DNA of 64,000 bases from Achromobacter insolitus (GTDB lineage: Bacteria > Pseudomonadota > Gammaproteobacteria > Burkholderiales > Burkholderiaceae_B), in NCBI RefSeq assembly GCF_002209555.1, contig NZ_NJIF01000001.1, forward strand, positions 930,001-994,000. The letters run 5' to 3'. A model generated the notes under the pieces. The model did not search any database and had not been told where the DNA came from. It saw only the letters and a program-made list of their open reading frames with translations. Each line of letters begins with the position of its first letter. Positions within the stretch are counted from its first letter, which is position 1. A program made the translations under genes and the position numbers. Positions 42,973-52,294 of the stretch are shown piece by piece.

Positions 42973-44439
42973 TCAGGGCTTGCGGCTGCCGCCCAGCAGG
43001 ACGGCAATCTGGCGCTTCGGCCCGGTGGAGCCGCCATTGTTCCTGGGCGCGGGCTCTTCGGCGGGAGCGGACGAGACCGAGGGCTCATAGGGCTTGAGGA
43101 AGAAATCGTCCACGGGCTGGCGCGGCGCGCCAGACGAGTAGCCGGAGCGGCGCTCGGACGTACGGCCACGGTCGCTGCCGCGGCTGTCACGGCCTTCGCG
43201 CGAGGACGAACCTCGGCGCTCATCGCTGCGGCGGTGGCTGCGCGCGACCAGGTCGGCCGGCACGTCGAGGGTACCGCGCGGCACTTCGCGCTTGATGAGC
43301 TTTTCGATATCGAGCAGAAAGCGTTCTTCATCGGGCGTGAACAAGGCAATGGCCTCGCCCGAGGCGCCCGCGCGGCCCGTGCGCCCAATGCGGTGCACGT
43401 AGTCTTCGGCGTTGTACGGCAGATCGTAGTTGATGACGCAAGGCACGCCGGCCACGTCCAGGCCGCGCGCGGCCACGTCGGTCGCCACCAGCACTTCCAG
43501 TTCGCCAGCCTTGAAGGCTTCCAGCGCCTTCATGCGGTCGGCCTGCGTTTTGTCGCCATGGATTGATTCGGCGCGCACGCCGTCGCGCTCCAGGTCGCGG
43601 GCGAGCCGCGCTGTGCCGATCTTGGTGTTGGAAAACACGATGACCTGGTTCAGGCCACGCGACTTCACCAGATGCACGACCGCCGCGCGCTTGGCGTCGC
43701 TGGGCATCTTGTAGGCGATCTGGGTAATCGTGTTGGCGGTGGCGTTGCGCGCCGCGACTTCGATCTCGACAGGGTGGTTCAGGTACGAACGGCCGAGCTT
43801 GCGGATTTCGTTGCTGAAGGTGGCGGAGAACAACAGCCCCTGGCGCTGCGCTGGCAGCAGACGGATGATGCGTTCCAGGTCGGGCAGGAAGCCCATGTCC
43901 AGCATGCGGTCGGCTTCGTCCAGCACCAGAATGCCGACCTGGCTCAGGTTCACGTTCTTTTGCTCGACGTGATCGAGCAGACGGCCAGGCGTGGCCACCA
44001 GCACTTCACAACCGCGGCGCAGGGCTTCCTTCTGCGGGCCGATATCCACACCGCCGAACACCACCGCGGAACGCAGCGGCGTCTGCTTGCTGTAGCGCTT
44101 GACGCTTTCGTAGACCTGGTCAGCCAGTTCGCGCGTGGGCGTGAGGATCAGCGCGCGCACCGGATGGCGCGCGGGCGATGCGCTGGTATTGGCCAGCGGC
44201 ATGAGGCGGTGCAGGATCGGCAGCGTAAAGGCGGCCGTCTTGCCGGTGCCCGTCTGGGCCGCGCCCATGACATCGCGCCCTTCCACCACGACAGGGATGG
44301 CCTGGGCCTGGATAGGCGTGGGCGTGGTGTAGCCGGTTTCGGCGATGGACTGCAGAAGCAGGGGGTGCAGCCCGAAGTCGGCGAACGTCGGCGCGGGTGC
44401 GGCAGCGGCGGGTGCTACGGATTGAGTGGATTCAGTCAT
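42973..44439 (-). CDS. DEAD-box ATP-dependent RNA helicase (RhlE-like)
   Basis: 488 residues with all DEAD-box motifs: Q motif (FADFGLHPLLLQSI, TPIQAQAIP), AQTGTGKT, PTRELADQ, TPGRLLDH, VLDEADRMLDMGF, SAT, VFSNTKIGTARL, TDVAARGLDV and HRIGRTGRAG. The C-terminal tail is rich in Arg, Ser and Gly (RRSDERRGSSSREGRDSRG type), as in RhlE proteins acting on ribosome assembly or mRNA decay. The start at 44439 precedes the MTESTQS end; the frame is open to 44478. Confidence 0.93.
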   Translation of the reverse strand: MTESTQSVAPAAAAPAPTFADFGLHPLLLQSIAETGYTTPTPIQAQAIPVVVEGRDVMGAAQTGTGKTAAFTLPILHRLMPLANTSASPARHPVRALILTPTRELADQVYESVKRYSKQTPLRSAVVFGGVDIGPQKEALRRGCEVLVATPGRLLDHVEQKNVNLSQVGILVLDEADRMLDMGFLPDLERIIRLLPAQRQGLLFSATFSNEIRKLGRSYLNHPVEIEVAARNATANTITQIAYKMPSDAKRAAVVHLVKSRGLNQVIVFSNTKIGTARLARDLERDGVRAESIHGDKTQADRMKALEAFKAGELEVLVATDVAARGLDVAGVPCVINYDLPYNAEDYVHRIGRTGRAGASGEAIALFTPDEERFLLDIEKLIKREVPRGTLDVPADLVARSHRRSDERRGSSSREGRDSRGSDRGRTSERRSGYSSGAPRQPVDDFFLKPYEPSVSSAPAEEPAPRNNGGSTGPKRQIAVLLGGSRKP

Positions 44440-44761
44440 CAGGGTTAGGCAGATACCGGGACCAGTGAAAAAGAACAAAACGAGAGTGCTACGCGCACTG
44501 CACTACATATGCATCGGGACAGCCTGAACACGCGCAATCTTCCTCCTGCCTTGCAGGCCAGGCGGCGCATTCTGGATTCGATACTCATGAGGGCAGTACC
44601 AGGCCCGGATTGCTGTGGATAACATGATTTTAGCGCAGCCGCATTACCACACGGTCAAGACGCCGTTCGAAAGGCATTGCAAACGCCTGCCGACGCCCCC
44701 AAAGAGCGCCCGCCGGGCATACCCAGCACGTCCACCAGATGGACGCTTTATGGCAGTATCC
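44440..44761. other. Non-coding stretch between helicase and azlD
   Basis: It should contain the helicase promoter and leader, long leaders being common for cold-induced helicases. One perfect DnaA box (TGTGGATAA, 44614-44622) stands alone. No gene, repeat or other strong structure was found. Confidence 0.4.
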
Positions 44762-45097
44762 TCAGCCGGCCAGCCAGCGCAGGCCCCAGAGCGCCAACAT
44801 GCCGACAATGATGACCAGGACCGCGCTGCGGGTGCGCAGGAATACCAGGATGGCGACCACGCCGGCGACCAGCTTGTAGTCGAACACGGGCCCCAAGCCG
44901 GCCTTCCAGGGCAGCAGGTCCGGCACGATGATGGCGGTCAGCGCTGCCGCGGGCGCGTAGCGCAATGCGCGTCGCACCCCCTCCGGCAGGGGAATGTAGT
45001 CGCCGAACAGCATAAAGCCGGCGCGGGTCAGCACACTGCACAGGGCCAGCAGCAGGATGGCGGAATAGACGTAGATTTCGGAAGGCCAGAAAGTCAT
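44762..45097 (-). CDS. azlD: AzlD-family branched-chain amino acid exporter small subunit
   Basis: 111 residues, about four membrane helices. EIYVYSAILLLALCSVLTRAGFMLFGDYIPLPEGVRRALRYAPAAALTAIIVPDLL is the characteristic AzlD opening. It forms an exporter for branched-chain amino acids with AzlC, whose gene it overlaps by 4 bases. ilvE lies just beyond azlC on the other strand, linking the pair to branched-chain amino acid metabolism. Confidence 0.92.
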   Translation of the reverse strand: MTFWPSEIYVYSAILLLALCSVLTRAGFMLFGDYIPLPEGVRRALRYAPAAALTAIIVPDLLPWKAGLGPVFDYKLVAGVVAILVFLRTRSAVLVIIVGMLALWGLRWLAG

Positions 45098-45843
45098 GCG
45101 CGGGCCTTGAAATAGCGTTCGGCCCAGATGCCGGCGACCACGCCTGCCACCACGGCGGCCGCCAGGCCCAGGCGTAGCGGCAGGACCTGCCCGGTCCAGG
45201 CGACCACGCCTGCGGCCAGCATCGAAATCAGCATGGGCTTGGAACTGGCCAGCGGCACCGTGATGGCCAACAGCGCCAGCACCGCGGCAAAGTCCAGCGA
45301 CCAGCCGGTGGGCACCATGGTGCCCAGGTAAATACCCACGATGGAGGACGTCTGCCAGACGAACCAGCCCGGCGCGATGGCGCCCAGGAAGAACCAGAGC
45401 TGCTCGCGCGTGCCCCGCACCGCCGCATCCCCATAGCGCGGCATGAACAGCACGAAGCCCATGTCGGTCGTGAAATAGCCCAGCCCCAGCCGCTTGGGCC
45501 AGGACAAATGGCGGAAATAGGGTTGCAGGGCCGCGCCGAAAATCAGGAAACGCAGGTTCACCACGCAGCCGGCGGCGAAAATCAGCCATAGCGGCGCGCC
45601 GGTGGCGATGAGCGGCAGGGATGTCAGTTGCGCGGAACCGGCGTACAGCAGCAGGGTCATGGCCAGCGCCATCGACTCCGTCAGCCCCGATTTGACCATC
45701 GCCACCCCGGTGACCAGCCCCCACGTGGCCGTGGCGATCAGGGCGGGCACGATGGCGTGAACACCAGCGCGAAACGCAGTGAGGCGTTCCTGGCGGACCA
45801 CGGCGGGGTCTTCGGTTTCAGGAAGCGCGGATTCAGAGGACAA
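45094..45843 (-). CDS. azlC: AzlC-family branched-chain amino acid exporter large subunit
   Basis: About 249 residues with the family pattern FRAGVHAIVPALIATATWGLVTGVAMVKSGLT, LLYAGSAQLTSLPLIATGAPLW and NLRFLIFGAALQPYF. No ATG sits at a suitable place: the start is probably TTG at 45843 (PLSSESALPETED) or a nearby GTG; the frame stays open to 46110, but that would run into ilvE on the other strand. It exports branched-chain amino acids with AzlD. Confidence 0.88.
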   Translation of the reverse strand: MSSESALPETEDPAVVRQERLTAFRAGVHAIVPALIATATWGLVTGVAMVKSGLTESMALAMTLLLYAGSAQLTSLPLIATGAPLWLIFAAGCVVNLRFLIFGAALQPYFRHLSWPKRLGLGYFTTDMGFVLFMPRYGDAAVRGTREQLWFFLGAIAPGWFVWQTSSIVGIYLGTMVPTGWSLDFAAVLALLAITVPLASSKPMLISMLAAGVVAWTGQVLPLRLGLAAAVVAGVVAGIWAERYFKARA

Positions 45844-45974
45844 CGGCTGGCCCCTGGCGATTCGGACAGGACGACATGGAAACTCTAAGGAAAAGGAACG
45901 CACGACAACCCGTTCGCCCGCCGGGATCACTGTGCGCGGGTCCGGGGACGCCGCGCCGGGGCGCGAATAGGCGC

Positions 45975-46004
45975 GTATTGTAACCTCGCCGCTTGATACA
46001 ATAC
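45975..46004. promoter_or_regulatory. Inverted repeat and extended -10 box before ilvE
   Basis: GTATTGTA and TACAATAC form a perfect 8-bp inverted repeat with a 14-base spacer. The right arm contains TACAAT preceded by TGA, an extended -10 element, so a factor on this site would cover the ilvE promoter. Confidence 0.5.
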
Positions 46005-46039
46005 GGGCCTCGAGATTCTTGGGCTCTTGGGAGTAGACC

Positions 46040-46960
46040 ATGTCGATGGCAGACCGCGACGGCTTCATCTGGTATGACGGCAAGCTCGTTCCGTGGCGAG
46101 ACGCGACCACGCACGTCCTGACGCACTCCCTGCACTACGGCCTGTCGGTGTTCGAAGGTGTACGCGCCTACCGTTCCGAGATCGGTACCGCCATTTTCCG
46201 TCTGCAAGACCACACCAACCGCCTGTTCAATTCGGCGCACATCTACCAGATCCCCATGCCCTTCGATCGCGACACGATCAACGAGGCGCAGCGGACGGTT
46301 GTGCGCGAGAACCAGCTGGAAGCCGGTTACCTGCGCCCCCTGGTGTTCTACGGCCCCGAGAAAATGGGGGTCTCTCCCAAGGGCGCCCGGGTGCACGTGG
46401 CCATTGCCGCCTGGCCCTGGGGCGCGTACCTCGGCGAAGAAGCGCTATCCGAAGGCATCCGCGTCAAGGTGTCGTCCTTCGCGCGCCAGCACGTGAACGT
46501 CACGATGCCGCGCGCCAAGGTGGCCACCACCTACGCCAACTCCATCCTGGCCAATACCGAAGCCCTGCAAGACGGCTACGACGAGGCCTTGCTGCTGGAC
46601 ACCGAAGGCTTTGTGGCCGAGGGCTCCGGCGAGAACCTGTTTATCGTCAAGGACGGCGTGCTCTGCGAGCCGGAAATCGCCTCTGCCCTGACCGGCATCA
46701 CCCGCTCGACCATCCATGCGCTGGCCGCCGACCTGGGCCTGCGCGTGCTCACCAAGCGCCTGACGCGCGATGACGTCTACATTGCGGACGAAGCGTTCTT
46801 CACCGGTACCGCCGCCGAAGTGACGCCCATCCGGGAAGTGGACAACCGCCAGATCGGCTCCGGCCGGCGCGGCCCGATCACGGAGAAGCTGCAGAAAGCG
46901 TTTTTTGACGTGGTGAATGGCCGCAACCCGAAGTACCATCACTGGCTGAGTAAAGTCTGA
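46040..46960 (+). CDS. ilvE: Branched-chain amino acid aminotransferase
   Basis: 306 residues, class IV PLP transaminase. It has FIWYDGKLVPWRDATTHVLTHSLHYGLSVFEGVRAY, RLFNSAHIYQIPMPF, the lysine-containing PRAKVATTYANSILANTEALQDGYDEALLLD, GFVAEGSGENLF and FFTGTAAEVTPIREVDNRQIG. It makes or breaks down Ile, Leu and Val. GGGAG precedes the ATG. Two genes (zinc finger and NTF2-like) follow closely on the same strand. Confidence 0.96.
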   Translation: MSMADRDGFIWYDGKLVPWRDATTHVLTHSLHYGLSVFEGVRAYRSEIGTAIFRLQDHTNRLFNSAHIYQIPMPFDRDTINEAQRTVVRENQLEAGYLRPLVFYGPEKMGVSPKGARVHVAIAAWPWGAYLGEEALSEGIRVKVSSFARQHVNVTMPRAKVATTYANSILANTEALQDGYDEALLLDTEGFVAEGSGENLFIVKDGVLCEPEIASALTGITRSTIHALAADLGLRVLTKRLTRDDVYIADEAFFTGTAAEVTPIREVDNRQIGSGRRGPITEKLQKAFFDVVNGRNPKYHHWLSKV

Positions 46961-47037
46961 TCCGCGCGGCCCGGTCCAAGACCAGGCCGCAACATTGCCC
47001 CAACCTGCCGTTTACCGGTTTTTTTTCAGGAATATCC

Positions 47038-47259
47038 ATGACCGCTGCTGCCTCGGCCGCCGTCCCCCACTCCCACGAAGTCATCGAGGTCGGCGCCGAC
47101 GACCTGCCCGTGTTCTGTCCGGGCCCCAAGGCGCCGCTCTGGAGCATGCACCCGCGCGTGTTCCTGGACGTGGCTCGCACCGGCTCCGCCAGCTGCGCCT
47201 ACTGCGGCGCCGAATACCGCCTGAAGCCCGGCACCGTGCTGCACGGCCACGGGCACTGA
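47038..47259 (+). CDS. Zinc-finger protein (zf-CHCC, NDUFS6-like)
   Basis: 73 residues. LPVFCPGPKAPLWSMHPRVFLDV is followed by ASCAYCGAEYRLKPGT, the C...H...CxxC zinc site of the zf-CHCC family related to complex I subunit NDUFS6. Small proteins of this type are often found after ilvE in betaproteobacteria. CAGGAATATCC precedes the ATG. Function not established. Confidence 0.88.
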   Translation: MTAAASAAVPHSHEVIEVGADDLPVFCPGPKAPLWSMHPRVFLDVARTGSASCAYCGAEYRLKPGTVLHGHGH

Positions 47260-47296
47260 GTTACCCGCTCCACAACGTCCACCCGTTTCCGCAACC

Positions 47297-47719
47297 ATGT
47301 TCGCCACGCCCGAAGAAGCAGAGCACGCGTTCTACGAAGCCCTCGAGCAGGCGGACGTCGTTCGCCTGATGCAAGTCTGGGCGGACGACGAGGAAGTCGT
47401 CTGCATCCACCCGGGAGGCCTGCGTATCGTCGGCCACTCGGCGGTGCACGACTCCTGGCAGCAGGTACTGGCCAACGGCCCCCTGCACGTGCGCCCTTTG
47501 CGCCCGCTGGTCATGCTGAGCATGATGTGCGCCGTGCACGTGCTGGTGGAACAGGTGGCGGTGCAGACGCGGGAAGGCACGCAATTCGCCAATTGCTACG
47601 CCACCAATATCTACCACAAGGGCCCCACCGGCTGGCGCATGGTCATGCACCATGCCTCGCCGGCGCCCACGGAAGCCGGGGTGCTCGACTTGCACGACGT
47701 ACCCGACATGCTGCACTGA
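47297..47719 (+). CDS. NTF2/SnoaL-like protein
   Basis: 140 residues without a signal peptide. EEAEHAFYEALEQADVVRLMQVWADDEEVVCIHPGGLRIVGHSAVHDSWQQVL is typical of the SnoaL-like/DUF4440 cone fold, and the end YATNIYHKGPTGWRMVMHHAS completes it. It lies 37 bases after the zinc-finger gene and 17 before the hydrolase gene, so ilvE through the hydrolase may be one unit. Ligand unknown. Confidence 0.87.
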   Translation: MFATPEEAEHAFYEALEQADVVRLMQVWADDEEVVCIHPGGLRIVGHSAVHDSWQQVLANGPLHVRPLRPLVMLSMMCAVHVLVEQVAVQTREGTQFANCYATNIYHKGPTGWRMVMHHASPAPTEAGVLDLHDVPDMLH

Positions 47720-47736
47720 ATCGGGTGGATTTTTAG

Positions 47737-48837
47737 TTGGCCGCTGCTCGTCTTGATACAACGCCCTGCCCCGTTCCCTCCTGGTTGCCCGGAGGCGACA
47801 GCCAGACGGTGTACGCCGCCTTGTTCGCGCAGTATCACCGGATCGCGTTCGTGCGCGATCGGGTCGACACGCCCGACACCGATTTCGTCGACTTCGATTG
47901 GACCGGTCCGGGCCTGTTCCCGCACAAGTCCGCCGACGGTGCGCCCGTCAGCGGCCAGCGCCCGGTCGCCAATGGCAAGACCGCCGCGGCACGGTGGATG
48001 ACGGATGCGGACTGGAAGTCCCTGCCGCATACGCCCGACACGCCCGCCCTGATCCTGTTCCACGGCCTGGAAGGCGGCAGTAACAGCCGCTATGCGCAAT
48101 CCATTGCGCATCATTTCCGCGCGCGCGGCTGGATCGTGGTGATCGCGCATTTCCGAGGCTGCTCGGGCGTGCCCAACCGTCTGGCCCGCGCCTACTACTC
48201 CGGCGACTCGGCCGAGGTCGGCTTCCTGCTGGAAACCGTGCGCCAGCGCATCCCGCATGCGCGCTGGCATGCCGTGGGCGTTTCGCTGGGTGGCAACGCC
48301 CTGCTCAAATACCTGGGCGAGCACCAGGAAGACACCGGCTGGCTGACCGCCTGCGCGGGTGTCTCCGTGCCGCTGGATCTGGTGGCTTGCGGCAAGACGC
48401 TGTCCACCGGCGTATTCAATCGGCGGGTCTATACCGCCCATTTCCTGAAGACGCTCAAGCACAAAGTGCTGGAGAAGGCGCACCGTTACCCCGGCGCGGT
48501 CGACGTCATGCGTATTGCGCATGCGCATGACCTGCGCGAGTTCGATGACACCTACACGGCGCCCATGCATGGTTTTCGCAATGCGCTGGATTACTGGACG
48601 CGCGCCTCCAGCAAGCCGTGGCTGCCGAAGATCTCCGTGCCGACGCTGGTGCTCAATGCCCGCAACGATCCGTTCGTGCCGGCCGCCTCGCTGCCCACGC
48701 CCGAGGAATGCTCGTCCGCCATCCTGTTGCACCAGCCCACGGATGGCGGCCATGCCGGTTTTCCGACAGGCAGCTTCCCGGCGCACCTGAACTGGCTGCC
48801 ACAGCGGCTGGGCCGCTTCTTCGAGACTGGCCTGTAA
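47737..48837 (+). CDS. YheT-family alpha/beta hydrolase
   Basis: 366 residues with WLPGGDSQTVYAALFAQYHRI at the start, LILFHGLEGGSNSRYAQSIAHHF (oxyanion region), FRGCSGVPNRLARAYYSGDS, the nucleophile elbow GVSLGGNALLKYLGEH with its serine, and LVLNARNDPFVP followed by the late histidine in DGGHAGF. The family hydrolyses unspecified esters. The start is TTG at 47737; homologues begin just before the WLPGG segment, so the true start must be near. Confidence 0.9.
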   Translation: MAAARLDTTPCPVPSWLPGGDSQTVYAALFAQYHRIAFVRDRVDTPDTDFVDFDWTGPGLFPHKSADGAPVSGQRPVANGKTAAARWMTDADWKSLPHTPDTPALILFHGLEGGSNSRYAQSIAHHFRARGWIVVIAHFRGCSGVPNRLARAYYSGDSAEVGFLLETVRQRIPHARWHAVGVSLGGNALLKYLGEHQEDTGWLTACAGVSVPLDLVACGKTLSTGVFNRRVYTAHFLKTLKHKVLEKAHRYPGAVDVMRIAHAHDLREFDDTYTAPMHGFRNALDYWTRASSKPWLPKISVPTLVLNARNDPFVPAASLPTPEECSSAILLHQPTDGGHAGFPTGSFPAHLNWLPQRLGRFFETGL

Positions 48838-48841
48838 GACG

Positions 48842-48867
48842 CTGGCAGGGCGCGCGCGCCCTGCCAG
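48842..48867. terminator. 26-bp perfect palindrome between convergent genes
   Basis: CTGGCAGGGCGCG and its complement join without spacer between the hydrolase and the M48 protease genes. It can form a strong hairpin in both transcripts, but lacks a T run. Confidence 0.6.
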
Positions 48868-48876
48868 GCCCGGCGT

Positions 48877-50403
48877 TCAACCCGACTTGAAGCGCTCCAG
48901 CAACTGGCGCTCTTCGGCCAGCTTGTCTTTGACTTCCTTGATCTGCACGTCGATCTGCGATTGTTCGTAGAAGTCGGTAGACATGCTGCGCGCCTGTTGC
49001 AATTGCGATTCGGCGGCGGCGTATGCGCCTGTCATGACGTAGTAGCGCGCCTGATCGCGGCGCGCGGCCACGGGCTTGCCGTTGCGGTCCTCGCTCTGGG
49101 CCAGCATCTGGTAGAGGCTAGGCTCATCGCTGCCCCACTGCTTGATCTTGGCGCGCAGGTATTCCTGCGCGTCCGCGTGGCGGCCGACGCTTTGCAATGC
49201 CTGGGCGTAGGCGATGCCAAGGGCCCGGTGCCCCGGCCAGCGCTTGGTGCCGGCCTGGGCCAGCTCCAGCGCGCGGGGGTAGTCTTTGCGGGCCAGGGCA
49301 ATGTCCACGCTGAGCTTGGCCAATTGAGCCGAGCTGCGGCCGTCGGCCGACGCCAGGTTCCAGTTGCGCTCGGCCTCCGCCAGGTTGTTGCGCTGGTATG
49401 CCTGCAGCGCCAGGCCGTAATAGGCGGCAGACCGGCGCACGCCGGACAGCGCCTGGGCCTCGTCCTGCAATTGCTGGCTCGCGGTGCGCAGGCTGACCGC
49501 ATCGCGGCCTTGCACCACGCGCATCTTGGCGCGCACGTACCAGAAGTCGTCGCTGTCCACGTGGCGTGCCACGGGCGACTGATTGCGCACCCGGTTCTGC
49601 ACATCCGACATACGTTCGATGGACAGAGGGTGGGTGCTGGCCCATGAGCCGCCTCCCGCCCCTTCGTTCAGGCGCGACGCATTCATCAGGCGTCCGAACA
49701 TCTGCGCCATGCCTTCGGCGTCATAGCCCGCCTTGGTCAGCATCTGCAGCCCGGCCCGGTCGGCCTCGCGTTCCGCATCGCGCGAAAAACCCAGTTGGCG
49801 GTTGATGGCTGCTGCCTGGCCAAAGGCCGCCACGCCCATTGCCAGATTGCCGCCCCCGCCGGCCAGTGCCGCAAGCAGGGCGCCGGCAAGGCTGGCCAAC
49901 ATGACCATGCCGTTCTGGTTTTGCTGGGTCATGCCGCGGGCGATGTGGCGCTGCACGACGTGGCCGATTTCGTGGGCCAGCACCGCGGCCAGTTCGGATT
50001 CGCTGCCGGAAGACACGATCAGGCCGGTGTTGACGCCGATGAAACCTCCAGGCATGGCGAAGGCGTTGATTTCGGGGTCGCGCACGCCGAACATCTCGAC
50101 CTCGGGAACACCGCCAGGCGCGAACGCCGCCAGCTTGCGCCCCATGGTGGTGAGGTACTGGCTGAGTTCGGAATCGTCCACATAGGTCGGGTCGCGCCGC
50201 CCCTGGGCCATGATGGCCTCGCCCAGGCTGCGCTCCAGCATGGGGGACAGCTCGGTAGCGGACGCCGCGCCCATCGAGGGCAGCCCTATCGGCTGCGCCC
50301 AGGCGGCAATCGGGAGGGCGGGCATGGCCAAGGCCACGGACAGGCCGACGATTGCACCCCGTTTCGCAATCGAGCAAATGGATGGCATTTTCCTGCGGTT
50401 CAT
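48877..50403 (-). CDS. Periplasmic M48 metalloprotease with TPR domain (BepA-like)
   Basis: 508 residues: a signal peptide ending PIAAWA, then an M48 domain with [30 protein letters not shown] (zinc motif HEIGH), the third ligand region [17 protein letters not shown], and [10 protein letters not shown]. The C-terminal half is built of TPR-like helices. BepA/YfgC degrades or helps assemble outer-membrane proteins such as LptD. The start may be 50403 or the ATG at 50388. It is divergent from galU with 57 bases between. Confidence 0.93.
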   Translation of the reverse strand: MNRRKMPSICSIAKRGAIVGLSVALAMPALPIAAWAQPIGLPSMGAASATELSPMLERSLGEAIMAQGRRDPTYVDDSELSQYLTTMGRKLAAFAPGGVPEVEMFGVRDPEINAFAMPGGFIGVNTGLIVSSGSESELAAVLAHEIGHVVQRHIARGMTQQNQNGMVMLASLAGALLAALAGGGGNLAMGVAAFGQAAAINRQLGFSRDAEREADRAGLQMLTKAGYDAEGMAQMFGRLMNASRLNEGAGGGSWASTHPLSIERMSDVQNRVRNQSPVARHVDSDDFWYVRAKMRVVQGRDAVSLRTASQQLQDEAQALSGVRRSAAYYGLALQAYQRNNLAEAERNWNLASADGRSSAQLAKLSVDIALARKDYPRALELAQAGTKRWPGHRALGIAYAQALQSVGRHADAQEYLRAKIKQWGSDEPSLYQMLAQSEDRNGKPVAARRDQARYYVMTGAYAAAESQLQQARSMSTDFYEQSQIDVQIKEVKDKLAEERQLLERFKSG

Positions 50404-50460
50404 AAGCCTATGATAGCGATGAGCTTAAAATGTTTCATCGATACCCCCAACGAGGTCTCA

Positions 50461-51312
50461 ATGCGTCCTGTCCGTAAAGCTGTTTTCCCTGTCGCTGGCA
50501 TGGGTACGCGGTTCCTGCCCGCCACCAAGGCAATGCCCAAGGAAATGCTGCCCGTGGTCGACAAGCCGCTGATCCAATACGCCGTGGAAGAAGCCGTGGC
50601 TGCCGGAATCACCGACCTTATTTTCGTGACCGGGCGCAATAAGCGCGCCATCGAAGACCACTTCGACTCCGCCCCGGAACTGGAATCCGATCTGGAAAGC
50701 AAGGGCAAACATGAGCTGTTGGCCATGGTGCGGGGCATTCTACCCGCGCATGTGAATTGCCTCTACATCCGCCAATCCGCCCCGCTGGGGCTGGGCCACG
50801 CGGTGCTGTCCGCCGCGCCCGCGGTGGGCGACGAACCCTTCGCCGTGCTGCTCGCCGACGACCTGATCGACTCCGACCAGCCCGCGCTGAAGCAACTGGT
50901 GGACGTGGCCGTGGCGCAGAACGCCAGCGTGCTGGGCGTGCAGGACGTGCCCCGCGCGGATACGCGCAAGTACGGCATCGTGGCCACCCGCCAGGGCGAT
51001 GCCCGCGCCGACGGCCGCACCGAACGCGTCACCCATATCGTGGAAAAACCGGATCCCGAAGCCGCGCCGTCGACGCTCGCCGTCGTGGGCCGCTACGTGC
51101 TGGAAGCCGCAATCTTCGACCACTTGCGCTCCACCAAAATGGGCGCCGGCAACGAAATCCAGCTGACGGACGGCATCGCGTCGATGATGCGCGAGCGCGC
51201 CGTATATGCGCACCGCTATGAAGGCGTGCGCTACGACTGCGGCAGCAAGGCTGGCATGTTCCAGGCTACCGTGGCGCTGGGCAAGAAGTACCACGGCCTG
51301 CTGCCCGAGTAA
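50461..51312 (+). CDS. galU: UTP-glucose-1-phosphate uridylyltransferase
   Basis: 283 residues. [39 protein letters not shown] holds the nucleotide loop, [50 protein letters not shown] and [11 protein letters not shown] complete the family pattern. It makes UDP-glucose for lipopolysaccharide and exopolysaccharide. GAGG lies about 10 bases before the ATG. Confidence 0.97.
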   Translation: MRPVRKAVFPVAGMGTRFLPATKAMPKEMLPVVDKPLIQYAVEEAVAAGITDLIFVTGRNKRAIEDHFDSAPELESDLESKGKHELLAMVRGILPAHVNCLYIRQSAPLGLGHAVLSAAPAVGDEPFAVLLADDLIDSDQPALKQLVDVAVAQNASVLGVQDVPRADTRKYGIVATRQGDARADGRTERVTHIVEKPDPEAAPSTLAVVGRYVLEAAIFDHLRSTKMGAGNEIQLTDGIASMMRERAVYAHRYEGVRYDCGSKAGMFQATVALGKKYHGLLPE

Positions 51313-51331
51313 CGGCAAGCCGGCTGCATCC

Positions 51332-52198
51332 TCAGGCGGACACCGCCCGGGCCTTGGCCCTGGCCCGCGCCTGCGCATCGCGGTCCGCCTTGCGCAGGCG
51401 TCCCTTTGCCGACAGGCGCATCAACGTCCCCAGGGCTACCATCAGGCCGATCACCTCGACCAGCGCTGCCGGTATCCACATGGTCAGGCCGCCGATGGTC
51501 TGGTCGGTCTGGGCCGACATCGCGATGGCCCGCCCGCACAGTTCGAAGAGCGGATAGATATCGCTTTCGGTGAAGGCGATGATCGCGCCGGCCACCATCT
51601 GCGGCAGCATGGTCAGCACGGGCGAGATGACCCGACCGCCCGGCGTCATGGCCGCGGGCGGCGCGGGCCTGCGGTCCAGGATCAGGTTCCAGTACATGAA
51701 GCCGCTGATCACCACCGACCAGTTCATCAGGCGGTAGAGCCGCCAGTCCAGCATGGAATAGAACTGCACCGACGGGATCAGCCAGACGAGCACCAGGAAG
51801 ACGAACAGGGCCGGAACGAAGATCTTGTGGGTGAGCACCGTCACCGTGGCGCGGCCGGCGCCGGTACGCAGGAAGTCGCGCAGCCGGACGCGCCAGCGCA
51901 TGGGCAGCCCCGCCCGCATGACCTGGCCCGGGAAGGCCGCCATGACCAGCAGCGGCCCCAGGTGATGCAGCACCAGATGCTGGATGCGGTGAATGAAGAA
52001 CATGCGCTCGGCGTAGTAGTCGAGCCGGGTATGCATGGACAGGTACAGCAGCACCATGCCCGTCCAGAACAGGATGCGGCGGGCGGCGGTCACATGATGG
52101 ACCCGCTGGCCACGCACGAACAGCACGATGGCCACCAGGAAGGAGGCCACCAGCGTGGGAGAGAACTCCCAGGGTATGAGCCATTCGAGACTATCCAT
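51332..52198 (-). CDS. Cytochrome c oxidase assembly factor, CtaG/Caa3_CtaG family
   Basis: 288 residues with about seven membrane helices. FMYWNLILDRRPAPPAAM, HLVLHHLGPLLVMAAFPGQ and FFIHRIQH match the Caa3_CtaG family, which is linked to copper insertion in caa3 oxidase; the histidines in these segments are typical. Such copies often occur apart from cox genes. GGAAGG precedes the ATG. It converges on galU and is followed upstream by the porin gene. Confidence 0.85.
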   Translation of the reverse strand: MDSLEWLIPWEFSPTLVASFLVAIVLFVRGQRVHHVTAARRILFWTGMVLLYLSMHTRLDYYAERMFFIHRIQHLVLHHLGPLLVMAAFPGQVMRAGLPMRWRVRLRDFLRTGAGRATVTVLTHKIFVPALFVFLVLVWLIPSVQFYSMLDWRLYRLMNWSVVISGFMYWNLILDRRPAPPAAMTPGGRVISPVLTMLPQMVAGAIIAFTESDIYPLFELCGRAIAMSAQTDQTIGGLTMWIPAALVEVIGLMVALGTLMRLSAKGRLRKADRDAQARARAKARAVSA

Positions 52199-52294
52199 GC
52201 AAACCTTCCGGAAAACGTCGGGGCTGGACGGGGACGGGCGCCATGCGCCGCACCTGCCGATTGTAGTTGACCCCGGGCCGCCCCGCCGCCGGAC

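Noticed and set aside
44614..44622. Perfect DnaA box TGTGGATAA
   Set aside because: It stands alone, with no cluster, AT-rich unwinding region or replication gene nearby.
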